This document shows positions 40,298-49,880 of a stretch of DNA of 64,000 bases, one piece after another; within the stretch, counting starts at the first letter, position 1, and each line of letters opens with the position of its first letter. A program made the position numbers and the translations under genes. Origin of the DNA: CAMBRF01 sp964404035 (GTDB lineage: Bacteria; Verrucomicrobiota; Kiritimatiellia; CAIKKV01; CAITUY01). Under the pieces are notes generated by a model, which saw only the letters and a program-made list of their open reading frames with translations, had not been told where the DNA came from and made no database searches. Location of the stretch: assembly GCA_964404035.1 (NCBI GenBank), contig CAYOIT010000001.1:1-64000 (forward strand), written 5' to 3'.

Positions 40298-41050
40298 ATG
40301 TCATCATCCGTAACGCTGGCAGTTGTGATGCCTGTCTACAACGAAGAGGCCATTATCGGCCAAGTGCTTGGAGCGTGGACTCAAGAACTGGATCGCCTGG
40401 ATATCCCGTATGAGATGCATGTCTATAACGATGGTTCCACCGATGGGACGCTGGGCCGATTGCGCATCTTTGCCGCCACCCACTCCAGGGTGATTGTCCA
40501 TGACAAACCGAACGGCGGACATGGAGCGACCATTCTCCAGGGATATCGCGAACAAAGCGACAAGGAATGGATTTTTCAGGTGGACTCAGACGACGAGACC
40601 GGGCCGGAGGCGTTCGCGCACCTTTGGCGGAACCGAGCGCGCTACGACCTGCTGATTGGCAGACGGGAGGGTCGACAGACACCGCTACCTCGCCGGGTCA
40701 TGACCTTTGCCTCACGTACTCTGGTGCGCGTATGCTACGGGCCTGGGATCACCGACGTGAATTGCCCTTACCGGCTGATGCGACGTGATGTGTTTCGCCC
40801 GTTCTTCCATGGCCTCCCGGATCATGTCTTTGCGCCCAACATCATCCTCTCAGGGCTCGCCGCCCGCCATCGGTTCCATGTCCTGGAAGCGCCCATTGCC
40901 TGTCGCCCTCGCCGGACAGGCACCACGACGATCCGCGGCCTGCGGGTACTTCGGATCGCGCCGCGTTCCTTCTGGCAGACCCTCTGTTTGCGATCCCTGC
41001 GTCCGACTCCGGGTCCGTTTCCGCCGTCAGAGTTTACCGCGATCGATTAA
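40298..41050 (+). CDS. GT2-family glycosyltransferase
   Basis: 250 aa, soluble GT-A fold. VVMPVYNEEAIIGQVL, HVYNDGSTDGT (nucleotide Asp), DKPNGGHGATILQGYR, and the catalytic acidic motif FQVDSDDETGPEAF. DVNCPYRLMRRDVFRPF and the C-terminal basic tail are typical of polyprenyl-phosphate sugar transferases. It may be the enzyme that moves a hexose onto a lipid carrier. Ten bases after glf. The end overlaps the convergent GT-C gene by 24 bp. Confidence 0.88.
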   Translation: MSSSVTLAVVMPVYNEEAIIGQVLGAWTQELDRLDIPYEMHVYNDGSTDGTLGRLRIFAATHSRVIVHDKPNGGHGATILQGYREQSDKEWIFQVDSDDETGPEAFAHLWRNRARYDLLIGRREGRQTPLPRRVMTFASRTLVRVCYGPGITDVNCPYRLMRRDVFRPFFHGLPDHVFAPNIILSGLAARHRFHVLEAPIACRPRRTGTTTIRGLRVLRIAPRSFWQTLCLRSLRPTPGPFPPSEFTAID

Positions 41051-42754
41051 CCACACGGTCAGGTGGGGCCCTGGACGGTGGACCAGATGCAGGGGGCGGT
41101 AAGGCAGAAAGAAGGCGTCCCAAGGTTCCAATTCATAGGCCGGTGTTCGATCCGGGGCCTTTAAAGAAGTGAACTCAGCCTGCAGGATGGGGGTTCCCCT
41201 GAGAAAGGCCGAAACTTTCCTGGGGTCGCACCTGGCGGACGGCAAAGGATAGGACGGTTTCACGAGACAGATCGTGCGCGAGGTCACCTCGGCGGGATCA
41301 GGATTGCGGAAGCATTCATAGCCTGTGTCCGGCGTTTGCGGTTGATTCCGGAGTTGCAGGCGGTAGAACCTTGAGATCACGCTCCCCGCCTTGGTTCCGT
41401 ACATGCGGTTCACAAAATCCACACGACGCAGAATCGACCTGTGCGTTTCGTTGACCTGGGGTTCGGCCTCAGGGCCGCCCAGGAAGATCACCGGCACTTC
41501 CGTGGGCACGTGCTGTCGGATCCATTGGCCGCACATCGAGCGCGTGTCCATCCGCGTCAACAATTGGTTGCAGCGTGCGGAGGTCAAAAGACCCTGTATC
41601 ACGAGAACGACGCCCACCGCCAGGCGGGCGGCGTTCCTGCGCCTGCCTCCGGGGATGGCGCCAAACCATGTGAGGCCCACTCCGGCCAGTACGGCGACGA
41701 GTGGCAGCAAGGGGGCAAGATAGCGGTAGGGAACCACGCGGGCCGGTAACAGCGGGGCCGCCAAAAGGGCACAGGCGACGACGATCAACAGGGATTCCCT
41801 GCGGCGGGCTTCAGTCCGGAGAAGGATGACGCCTCCGGCGATGGCCAGGCCCAGACCGGCGAAGCCCCCCGGGCCGTGCCGCCACGGAGTCAGAAGGTTG
41901 GCGAGCATTCCGAGCGGGCTCCAGGCGACCGCGCCCGGTATGTGGTTGGACTGGTACAAGGCGTGGAACAGTACGCCGAACCACGTAATAACCGTTTGCA
42001 GGTTGAGGAGCAGATAGATGTTTGCAGCCAGAAAGATGGCTCCCGAAACAACAGCGACGACAAGGCCGCGCCGTATCCGAAAGCTAAGGCGAGTGCCCCG
42101 CTCCAGTCCGACCGTCAGAAGAAGAACCGGCAGAAGTACAATGGCGTAGTACTTTGCGGAGACCGCCAGGCCGAATAAAGCGGCGGCGGCCATCAGCTCA
42201 CGGGTCTTCGACTCCCTCCCCTGAACAAAAACGATCAGACGATTCAGAGTGGCAAGACACAGAAGGGTCATCAGTGTGTCGGTCGTTGCGAAGTGCGACT
42301 GCCGAACAGCTAAAGGGCATGCGGCCAGCAGGGCGGCGGCGGCGAGCGCCGCACCGCGGCCGGCCAGCAAACGGGCGGCCGTCCAAGTACTGAACACGAC
42401 GAGCGTTCCGGCGACAGCCGAAACCAAGCGCGCCAGGATAACATACGTCGTTACATTGCCGGAAAAGTGCTCCGCCAGTGCTCCTGAACCAGGATTAAGG
42501 AGCGACTGGGCGGCATGAAAAAGATTGAATACCAGGGCGTACAGAGTGGCCAGCAGGGCAGGGTATTCGAAATACCCCGGGTTGCCGTGTTGTTCCAGGA
42601 ACTCGATCGCCGGCTGGATGATCAGGGACTCATCAGGCCGTATGTAGAAGTTCGACAGGTACGGGGCCCCAAAGCCGATTCCCCAGACCCGCAGGGCAAA
42701 CCCCACCGCCAGAATGCCCCAGAGTGTGATGTCCCGCCTGATGAAGGCTTTCAT
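41027..42754 (-). CDS. GT39-like (ArnT/PMT) membrane glycosyltransferase
   Basis: 575 aa, about 11 membrane helices. The first lumenal loop has FYIRPDESLIIQPAIEFL, with the D-E pair typical of GT-C enzymes. LAARLLAGRGAALAAAALLA and PLAVRQSHFATTDTLMTLL follow the helix pattern of dolichyl-phosphate-mannose or undecaprenyl-phosphate-sugar dependent transferases (GT39). The last ~170 residues form a soluble periplasmic domain. Its start overlaps the stop of the upstream GT4-methyltransferase gene by four bases (ATGA). Confidence 0.8.
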   Translation of the reverse strand: MKAFIRRDITLWGILAVGFALRVWGIGFGAPYLSNFYIRPDESLIIQPAIEFLEQHGNPGYFEYPALLATLYALVFNLFHAAQSLLNPGSGALAEHFSGNVTTYVILARLVSAVAGTLVVFSTWTAARLLAGRGAALAAAALLAACPLAVRQSHFATTDTLMTLLCLATLNRLIVFVQGRESKTRELMAAAALFGLAVSAKYYAIVLLPVLLLTVGLERGTRLSFRIRRGLVVAVVSGAIFLAANIYLLLNLQTVITWFGVLFHALYQSNHIPGAVAWSPLGMLANLLTPWRHGPGGFAGLGLAIAGGVILLRTEARRRESLLIVVACALLAAPLLPARVVPYRYLAPLLPLVAVLAGVGLTWFGAIPGGRRRNAARLAVGVVLVIQGLLTSARCNQLLTRMDTRSMCGQWIRQHVPTEVPVIFLGGPEAEPQVNETHRSILRRVDFVNRMYGTKAGSVISRFYRLQLRNQPQTPDTGYECFRNPDPAEVTSRTICLVKPSYPLPSARCDPRKVSAFLRGTPILQAEFTSLKAPDRTPAYELEPWDAFFLPYRPLHLVHRPGPHLTVWLIDRGKL

Positions 42755-44718
42755 ATGCCTCCCGGTTTGCGGATGTCAATGAAGAGATAGGGCCCTTCAG
42801 GAGAGGGTTGTGCGCAGGCGAGCGGATAAAGCCACCGATGAAGCAGTGCATTCGTGAATGGTACCTGGAGACTAACCCATCGGCCGGTCAGGATGCGACT
42901 GAGTCCGCGGGGCAGACTCAGGTAATGAGCCATGTCGAACGCGCGGTGAGCTTGCGGTGAAAGATAGTACTGCCAACGGTTGACTTCGAAACCGGCTTCG
43001 GTTAGGCGCTTGATCCATACGGGCGGGCTATCCGTATGATAGTGGTGGGAGTGCCAGTTGAACCAACGCGCGTAGGCCTGCCCCAGTCGGGGGCTGAAGG
43101 CGCGCAGTACTCTCGAGCCGAGCAACATGTCCCCAAAGTGGTGGCTGGGAGAACTGAGCAGAAGCCGCCCGCCCGGTTGCAGGACACGGAAGATCTCGCG
43201 CAAGGCCGAATCGATGTCGGGCACGTGCTCCAGAACGCTATTACTCAGGACGGTACGGAACGTTGCGTTGGCGCAGGGCAGACTCCCTGCCTCGGCCAGG
43301 ATCAATTCACGGTACCTGCCCCGGTTGCCTGCCCGCTGTAACGCGCGTGGATCCCGGTCCACACCCACATCAACCGGTTCGTTCAGTGTGAGGTCAGCAA
43401 ACAAACCATCCCCGCAGCCGAGATCGAGTACGGGCGTCTCCAACGGACCTGCACGGCGGATCAACATGCCTTCCACACTGCGGACCAAGGCCAGAAATGG
43501 CGGGGCATGGCGGAGATACTGGCCAAGCAGGCGCCCCAACTCCTTGTCGCCCGGCGGCGCAGCCGCGGCCTGCTGTGCCAGTGCGTCCTGCAGAAGGACT
43601 TCGTGGCTGTTGAGCGCGTGGTCAAGGCAGAGTTGCTCGCGTACAAAAGCTGGCGGCCTGATGTAAGCCTCGCGGTGTTGGGCAATCTCAAGCAGGGCTT
43701 GAGCCAGTGCCTCCGCATTGCGGGGCGGCACGATGAGCCCCATCTGTGTTGCCCGGACGGGGATACGCACGCCGGGAAGGTCACTGGCCACGACCGGTGT
43801 GCCGCACAGCATACTCTCAGCCTGAACCATCCCGTAACCTTCGGTTGAGTTCACGCTGGGCAATGTTGTCGCGTCGCAGAGGGCAAAGAACGCAGCCAAG
43901 TCGGAATCGTCGAGCACACCGAGAACACAGCACATCTCGGAATGCTGATCGAGCAGGGGCTGGAGTCGTTGGCGATAACGGTATTCGCCAACCACTTGGG
44001 AGGGGTCGCCCACAAGCAGCAACCGCGCCTCGGGATGCGTGCGTCGGATGAGGGCCATGGCTTCCAGCAGGTACTCAATACCTTTCTCAGCGGCAAATCG
44101 CGCGGCGAACCCGAAGAGGGGTCCGTGAGTGCCGATGCGCCGGCGCAACGCCGCAACGCGTGCGGGGTCGACGGGAGCCAGGGTGATGGGGGGTGGGATG
44201 GCCATTGTTTTGTCAGGAAAGCACTTCAGGAAGGGGCTATGCGAGGCGTAGTCATCAGTGAGGGTTATCAGACGGTGGGCGTATCGTGCCGCGATCTGGT
44301 GTCCCAGCAAGGAGATCCGATCCCAAAACGGACCGAGAAAACCTGGGAGACACAGGTCACAGTGATAGACTCCGATGACCGGGCGGCGGTATATCCGCGC
44401 CAACGCGGTGATGCAGACGGCTTCGACAGGGGTAATCGGCATGTTCAGGATCACCGCATCGTGATGCTTTACGAGTTGCCAGGCGCGCAACACATAGCCG
44501 GCCATCAGAACTCCTTTTCCGATGCGTGCGGTTACCGGAACGCGAACGATTGTGACACGGTTCTGGCTCTCCCGGCAGGGAAGTTCTGGGTTGTAGCGAG
44601 AGGTCAATACCGTAACCTCATGGCCGCGGGCTGCCAGGCCTTCCATCAGGCGTTGCGCATGAATTGTCAGGCCGGACAGGTGTGGACGGTAATAAGTGAG
44701 GGCGGTGAGGATTCTCAT
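42751..44718 (-). CDS. GT4 glycosyltransferase fused to SAM methyltransferase
   Basis: 655 aa. Residues 1-~375: GT-B fold GT4 with N-terminal RPHLSGLTIHAQRLMEGLA, GFAARFAAEKGIEYLLEAM, and SVNSTEGYGMVQAESMLCGTPVVASD (the E-x7-E donor site). A ~50-residue linker follows. Residues ~425-640: class I methyltransferase with VLDLGCGDGLFADL, LSNSVLEHVPDIDSALREI and LQPGGRLLLSSP. A single chain could add a sugar and then O-methylate it, or methylate the reducing-end cap. Both domains look complete. Seven bases downstream of the DUF2142-like gene. Confidence 0.88.
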   Translation of the reverse strand: MRILTALTYYRPHLSGLTIHAQRLMEGLAARGHEVTVLTSRYNPELPCRESQNRVTIVRVPVTARIGKGVLMAGYVLRAWQLVKHHDAVILNMPITPVEAVCITALARIYRRPVIGVYHCDLCLPGFLGPFWDRISLLGHQIAARYAHRLITLTDDYASHSPFLKCFPDKTMAIPPPITLAPVDPARVAALRRRIGTHGPLFGFAARFAAEKGIEYLLEAMALIRRTHPEARLLLVGDPSQVVGEYRYRQRLQPLLDQHSEMCCVLGVLDDSDLAAFFALCDATTLPSVNSTEGYGMVQAESMLCGTPVVASDLPGVRIPVRATQMGLIVPPRNAEALAQALLEIAQHREAYIRPPAFVREQLCLDHALNSHEVLLQDALAQQAAAAPPGDKELGRLLGQYLRHAPPFLALVRSVEGMLIRRAGPLETPVLDLGCGDGLFADLTLNEPVDVGVDRDPRALQRAGNRGRYRELILAEAGSLPCANATFRTVLSNSVLEHVPDIDSALREIFRVLQPGGRLLLSSPSHHFGDMLLGSRVLRAFSPRLGQAYARWFNWHSHHYHTDSPPVWIKRLTEAGFEVNRWQYYLSPQAHRAFDMAHYLSLPRGLSRILTGRWVSLQVPFTNALLHRWLYPLACAQPSPEGPYLFIDIRKPGGI

Positions 44719-44724
44719 GGGCGG

Positions 44725-46491
44725 TCAGTAGGCCAGTTTGATCAGGAAGTCACCCGATTGTTCCACGCCGTTAACGGCTGTTCGTCCGAGATCCTGAACG
44801 GTTGTCTCTGTGCGCACGATTCGCGCGGGTGAGCGCAAGTCGCCCTCCTCGGCGGTCAGTACGAGGCGGTAGCGCTGGTTTCCGGAATCCGGGATGGGTT
44901 TGAAGAAGAACTGCATCCAGGAATTGGGCGTAACATCGCGCGGCGTGATGAAGGCTTGGCGGATCGGAAGGTTCCTCTCCTTCGCAAAGACCTCTATCCG
45001 GTAGAGCCCGGTACCGTTCCACCGTCCAGTGCCAGTCTGGAGGCCCAGCCCGCGGAGCCCATCGGAGGGGCTGTCAAAGGCCTGTTCAACGCGCACATCG
45101 GGCCCCACGGTCAATTCGATGCCGCATCCGGGCGGAGGTGGCGGCACCGGCTTCACGTACCGCAGGGTCGGAACATCCGCCAGGCTCCCGTGCCGGTACG
45201 TGGCAACCAGCACCATCATGGCCTTGAAAAGCAGCAGCAGCATGAACGCCGCAAGGATGGCGGCATACTTGAACAAGTGCCGGTGTCGCGCGATGGCGAT
45301 GGCGGCCGTAAGGACGGTCGGGGCGATCAAGGGGAACAGGTAGCGGCCTTGCGGCTGGTAATCCCACTTCAAGCAATTGTAGAGCACCAGGCTGGCGCAC
45401 AATACTCCAAGGGCAGCCAGCAGGCCGAACGCGCGGAATAGTCGCCGATCGCCGGTCCGGAGCAACTCGGCGGCGAAGAGACCGGCCAGCAGAACTACGA
45501 CCAATGCCAGGATCTCGTAGGTGGGAGGCGAGAGGAGGACGTCCATGTATCCGAAAACTCCGAAAAAAGAGCGGAACAACGACACGGCAAGGCCCTGGTT
45601 TACCATCCATGCCAGGACGGGGATGCGCATATGTTGTTCCGCGCCGAGCGCCTGCATGCTCTGCAGGGTCTTCAGGAAGAACATCTGTCCGAGCGGATCG
45701 CCGTACAGCATTCCGTTGCGCAGGTACCACCCACCGGAAATCGCCAGGGGGAGAAGTGTCACGGCCAACGCTGTCTTCAGGGCCAGGCGACGCGGGAGCC
45801 TCCTTGCGCCGAAGAGGGCCGCGCCGATCAGAAATGGAAAATACGAGAAGTAGTTGTATTTACAGACCAGGAGCATAGCCACGGAAAAGCCCAGCAGGAT
45901 GATATTCAGGTTGGAGGCGGCAGCACGAAATCGCACCAGGCTCCAGACCAATAGTGCTGAGAAAGCCAATGAATGGATGTCATCGTTGATATAGGAAGCG
46001 GTGAATACCACCTGGGGGATAAACGCAGCCATGGCGCCCAGGCCGGCCACGAGCAGACCGCCTGTGGCCGCGTAAACCGCCAGATACAGGAGGTTCAGAA
46101 ACAGCAACCCGAAGCACAACGACACCAGTCTGGCGCCCAAATAATACTCACAACCGAACGCGCGATGTGCCATAACCGCTCCGCCCGCCTGGACCACGGA
46201 GTGAAACGCCGGATACATTGTGTAACTGCATCGCGACGCCGTACGACCGCACGGATTAACACGACCGGTGAGGTATGCGGAGAGATCGTCCTGGCCCGAA
46301 ACCGGAAGCCGGTGGTTCCTGATCAGGAACTCCACGTTGTAGTGGTAGTGCGTCCACTCATCGGGTGCGCCGTCGAAAGGGATGATGAACACGAGCAACA
46401 ACCCCGCGCCCAGAAATAACCCATTCAGTGGCAGCAGCCAGAAGTGACGCCGCATGCATGTCAAAAGTCTGCTTTCAATGAGATTGATCAT
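44725..46491 (-). CDS. DUF2142-like polytopic membrane protein
   Basis: 588 aa with about 11 hydrophobic segments. An early loop FDGAPDEWTHYHYNVEFLI resembles the acidic loop of DUF2142/GT-C proteins, and YPAFHSVVQAGG, FIPQVVFTASYINDDIHSLAF and YQPQGRYLFPLIAP are family-like. These proteins are thought to be lipid-linked sugar transferases. The last ~135 residues form a soluble beta-rich domain (VRIVRTETTV-type strands). Start may also be the ATG at 46455. It heads the three-gene minus-strand group with the GT4 fusion and GT39-like genes, and is divergent from the next gene (69 bp). Confidence 0.7.
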   Translation of the reverse strand: MINLIESRLLTCMRRHFWLLPLNGLFLGAGLLLVFIIPFDGAPDEWTHYHYNVEFLIRNHRLPVSGQDDLSAYLTGRVNPCGRTASRCSYTMYPAFHSVVQAGGAVMAHRAFGCEYYLGARLVSLCFGLLFLNLLYLAVYAATGGLLVAGLGAMAAFIPQVVFTASYINDDIHSLAFSALLVWSLVRFRAAASNLNIILLGFSVAMLLVCKYNYFSYFPFLIGAALFGARRLPRRLALKTALAVTLLPLAISGGWYLRNGMLYGDPLGQMFFLKTLQSMQALGAEQHMRIPVLAWMVNQGLAVSLFRSFFGVFGYMDVLLSPPTYEILALVVVLLAGLFAAELLRTGDRRLFRAFGLLAALGVLCASLVLYNCLKWDYQPQGRYLFPLIAPTVLTAAIAIARHRHLFKYAAILAAFMLLLLFKAMMVLVATYRHGSLADVPTLRYVKPVPPPPPGCGIELTVGPDVRVEQAFDSPSDGLRGLGLQTGTGRWNGTGLYRIEVFAKERNLPIRQAFITPRDVTPNSWMQFFFKPIPDSGNQRYRLVLTAEEGDLRSPARIVRTETTVQDLGRTAVNGVEQSGDFLIKLAY

Positions 46492-46560
46492 GACTGGATC
46501 GATTCTTCCCGCGGTACCGTCCGCCGGGCCGATCCCCGCCTGTTTCTTTTCGAATCACGC

Positions 46561-48906
46561 ATGAAAACCGCCCGGCCGGCAACATTGCCCTTGGAAAATC
46601 CTGAGGACTTGGGCAAGCTCTCCGCCCTCTACTCCACTCATATGACACTGGCCCTTGAAGATGTTCGCCGCCTATGCGGTCGTGATTCTCCCGTTGGTGA
46701 ATGGCTCAAGGGAGTGTGTCTGACCGCTGTTTTTGTGTCAAGTGCGACGCTGGCGCGGGTCGGCGCGGGGCCGACCCTGGCCCTGACCGCGGTACATGTC
46801 GGTGGATTGGCGGCGGCGGGAATGTGCGTGTTGCGATTCACCGGCATGCCGCTGTCGCCGTCGGCCTTTGACCGCCTGACTTTTGCCTACCTTTTCGGGT
46901 GGGTCACGGTACCGGTTTTTGCCTTGGCCGTACGCCTGACCGGAAACCATGCCGCCGGATTGGCGCTGGCCACGGCCATTCTGGCGAGCGGCTGGCTTTA
47001 CGCACGCTGGCGGGAGAGGCGTACGCCCCGCGGCGACATCGTTCTGCGCGTCACGGTCCCCCCGATTCCCTGGGCGGTTTACCTTCTGGCCTCTCTGTAT
47101 GTAATAGGGAACGTGGTGCTGCCTTTCCGTTGTTTTGGCGTCGACTCTCTGGTTCGCGAGATGTATTCGGACGGGTTTCAGCGTTTTGGTACCACCTATG
47201 CGTTGGCGGCGTCCGTCCCGCCGCGCAACCCCTTTGTTGCCGGCTGCCCCCTCGTCTACTATTGGTTCGCGCTATTCCCTTATGCGCTGGAATTCCGGTT
47301 CATCCATGCAGACCTTTTTGCGATCTGGAAATCCGGACAGGCCTGGACCGCATGCTTCCTTCTGGTTGGCCTTTGGGGGGGGGTGCGCGCGGTGTTTGGG
47401 AGGGGCCTCGTCGCCTGGGGCGCGTTGTTGTTGGGGTTTGCATTTTCATCCTACGAAGTTTTCGCCAATCCGAAGTTTCTCACGGCTATGGAAACCGCCG
47501 TAGGTCTGCTTCCCCGAATCAAGGCCGGATGGGCTGCGGCCGCAATTCGAGATCCGGACCACATTATCGGAGTCGTTAACACGTACAGCGATCAATTGTT
47601 CATCGAGGATTTTCTCTATATTCCGCACAATGCGTTGGCTTTGATCATTCTTTTGACGGCTTTGTGGTGGCTGGCCGAAGCGCGGTATGTTGCTGCGGCA
47701 TGGGCTGTGGCGACCCTGGCCGGATTCAACACGTTCTACCTTCCCGTGGTTGCGCCGGCGTTATCTCTGGCGATCCTGGCGGGGGGGGGGGCACGCCGGG
47801 CCCTGGCCATGAGCGTGCTGCTGGCTTCGGCCGCAGTCCTGTTTCTATCGCTGTGCGGAATCGTACCGCTCGAGTTTCCGGCCGCGCTAGGTGTGGCCAT
47901 GACGACCGCGCTTGTCTTGGGGGTGGCGCGGACATGGATCTCTCGCGGGACGCCCTTGTCGGACGGCGGCATGGCGTTGCTTACCCGGATGGCCGCCGTC
48001 GCGTTTATGGCCACCCTGTTGCTGCTGGTGCTGCCGCACCCGATTCGGAACCTGGGGGCCCTGTTTCTCAACTATGGCCCTGCGTTTCCTGCGGGCCTTG
48101 CTTTTGTGGCGATGGTGGGCTTTTTTCCGCGCCGATATGCAGCGCCGCCAGCCGGACACGTGCTCATTCTCCTCCTCCTGGGTTGTGCGGCCTGCTGGGG
48201 ACTCAGCAGTTTTCTCATACTGCAGTTCGATCCGCATGCTCCTGCGTTACTGAAAAACATGGCGGCGTCGGTCGGATTCAAAATCAATCTTTTCAATCTC
48301 TACCACAAGGTATCCAAGATGGTTCGACTGGCGTGGTGCCTCTTTGCCGCTCTGGGATTTGCGCTGTGGTTTCCGCGCTTCGTGATGTGGCCGCGGGTGG
48401 CGGGATGGCTCCTTGTCGCGGTGCTGCTGCCCGCGGCGTTGACCGGTGTGGCCCGCGCCCGGACGTACTGTCTTCGCGCTCCCATCCCTGAAACCCGTGC
48501 GGCGCAGTATCTGATCCAACATGGATGCACGACCGACACGATTGTACTGTTGGAGGATTACCGGTTCTCGGCGATCAATCAACTGGCGCCGGTAAGCGTC
48601 TTCTACATTTCGAACTGGGTTGGCGGCTCGCCGGGGCTGACGCACGCCGTGGGCACATGGGCCGATCAGTACCTGCCTGCCGGATTCCACAGCGAGACGC
48701 AGCGCAGGGAAGAACTGAGCCGCAATCTGTTCAAGGCCCCGTTGGATCGGCAACGGATCAATGCCATCGTTGTGCAGTATGGTGTCCACTACATCCTCAC
48801 GCGGAAACCCTGCGATCTCGGTTCAATCGCCCGACAGGTCGTCTCATCTCAGGGCGGTTATCTCTATCGTGTCGGCACTGCTCCGCGTGCTGGCGAGTCT
48901 GACTGA
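46561..48906 (+). CDS. large polytopic membrane protein with G9 and G11 tracts
   Basis: 781 aa, about 15 hydrophobic segments; GT-C-like but not confidently assigned. The stretch ASVPPRNPFVAGCPLVYYWF (residues ~218-237) resembles a lumenal substrate loop in large membrane glycosyltransferases. The C-terminal ~130 residues are soluble. Two long homopolymers lie in the coding sequence: G9 at 47375-47383 (residue ~272) and G11 at 47781-47791 (residue ~407). One base gained or lost in either would truncate the protein. The ATG at 46561 is the first with a membrane-protein-like sequence; upstream in-frame sequence extends to 46444. It is on the opposite strand to its neighbours. Confidence 0.7.
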   Translation: MKTARPATLPLENPEDLGKLSALYSTHMTLALEDVRRLCGRDSPVGEWLKGVCLTAVFVSSATLARVGAGPTLALTAVHVGGLAAAGMCVLRFTGMPLSPSAFDRLTFAYLFGWVTVPVFALAVRLTGNHAAGLALATAILASGWLYARWRERRTPRGDIVLRVTVPPIPWAVYLLASLYVIGNVVLPFRCFGVDSLVREMYSDGFQRFGTTYALAASVPPRNPFVAGCPLVYYWFALFPYALEFRFIHADLFAIWKSGQAWTACFLLVGLWGGVRAVFGRGLVAWGALLLGFAFSSYEVFANPKFLTAMETAVGLLPRIKAGWAAAAIRDPDHIIGVVNTYSDQLFIEDFLYIPHNALALIILLTALWWLAEARYVAAAWAVATLAGFNTFYLPVVAPALSLAILAGGGARRALAMSVLLASAAVLFLSLCGIVPLEFPAALGVAMTTALVLGVARTWISRGTPLSDGGMALLTRMAAVAFMATLLLLVLPHPIRNLGALFLNYGPAFPAGLAFVAMVGFFPRRYAAPPAGHVLILLLLGCAACWGLSSFLILQFDPHAPALLKNMAASVGFKINLFNLYHKVSKMVRLAWCLFAALGFALWFPRFVMWPRVAGWLLVAVLLPAALTGVARARTYCLRAPIPETRAAQYLIQHGCTTDTIVLLEDYRFSAINQLAPVSVFYISNWVGGSPGLTHAVGTWADQYLPAGFHSETQRREELSRNLFKAPLDRQRINAIVVQYGVHYILTRKPCDLGSIARQVVSSQGGYLYRVGTAPRAGESD
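47375..47383. repeat. poly-G tract G9 inside a coding sequence
   Basis: Nine consecutive G within the large membrane-protein gene, encoding WGGV. Slipped-strand mispairing here would shift the frame. Confidence 0.85.
47781..47791. repeat. poly-G tract G11 inside a coding sequence
   Basis: Eleven consecutive G encoding Ala-Gly-Gly-Gly-Ala within the same gene. The longest mononucleotide run I see in this window. Confidence 0.85.
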
Positions 48907-48966
48907 TTGTGAATAGGAATCGAAGGCATTCCGGCTGCGCACCCTCCCTGGACTTGCCCCGCCCTG

Positions 48967-49835
48967 TCAGGACCGTTGAATTTCAGTTGTGTCCAAAGCG
49001 CGCAGGAACCGCTTCCGATACCACACAAAGCCGAACAGATCGAAAATCGTACGCGGCAGTCGCTTCATGTTCGTATATTTCGAGGCCCCGCGAGTCCGGG
49101 GGCGATGATCCACGGCCACTTCCTTGATGATGCGGCCATGGAGTTTGAAGTAGGCCGGCATGAAGCGGTGGACTCCCTCGATGGACGGCAGATCGTCCAC
49201 GCAGGCTTTGCGGAAGACCTTNNNNNNNNNNNNNNNNNNNNNNNNNNNNNNNNNNNNNNNNNNNNNNNNNNNNNNNNNNNNNNNNNNNNNNNNNNNNNNN
49301 NNNNNNNNNNNNNNNNNNNNNGGTGGACTCCCTCGATGGACGGCAGATCGTCCACGCAGGCTTTGCGGAAGACCTTGAGGCTGCAGCCTGTATCGCGAAT
49401 GCCGTCATGGGTGCCCCAGTTTCGCACGTGATTGGCCAGCCGTGACCCGACCCGCCGCGCCCAGGTATCCTTGCGCTGCGCGCGGTAACCGCAGACCGCG
49501 TCGCAGCCCTCCAGCGCCTGCAACAACCTCGGGATGTCCGCGGGGTTGTTCTGCATGTCTCCGTCGATCGTGACGAGGGCGTCTCCCTCCGCCAGTCTGA
49601 GGCCCACCAGCATGGCCGAGCTCTGGCCGCGGTTCTTCTCGTAGCGCAGACCCCTGACGGAGGGAAAGCGGACCTGGGCTTCGCCGATACGGGCCCACGT
49701 CTGATCGCTGCTGCCGTCATCCACGAACAACACCTCCAGATCCGCGATCGCGGTCTTCAGGCGGTGGAGTTCCTCAGCCAGCGGCAGCACATTATCCTGC
49801 TCATTATAGACGGGGACGACGATCGAGACTTTCAT
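48967..49835 (-). CDS. GT2 glycosyltransferase (DPM-like), interrupted by an assembly gap
   Basis: N-terminal part (right of the gap): MKVSIVVPVYNEQDNVLPLA, EVLFVDDGSSDQTW, RNRGQSSAMLVGLRLAEG-like NRGQSSAM and VTIDGDMQNNP (catalytic D-x-D-like). C-terminal part (left): FMPAYFKLHGRIIKEVAVDH and RTRGASKYTNMKRL. Between are 100 Ns, and a 55-bp stretch is present on both sides. If the duplicate and Ns are removed, the two halves join in frame (869 minus 155 = 714 bp, 237 aa) as one complete dolichyl-phosphate-mannose-synthase-like enzyme, which transfers a sugar to polyprenyl phosphate. The gene is probably intact in the organism. Confidence 0.85.
49167..49376. other. 100-N scaffold gap flanked by a 55-bp identical overlap
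   Basis: Positions 49167-49221 and 49322-49376 are identical 55-bp sequences on the two sides of 100 Ns (49222-49321). The regular N count and the odd-length identical ends indicate a scaffolder placeholder between contigs that really overlap by 55 bp. Confidence 0.92.
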
Positions 49836-49880
49836 GCCGCAGTCCTATGGGTTGGGGCGATACGCCAGAGATGCAAGGGC

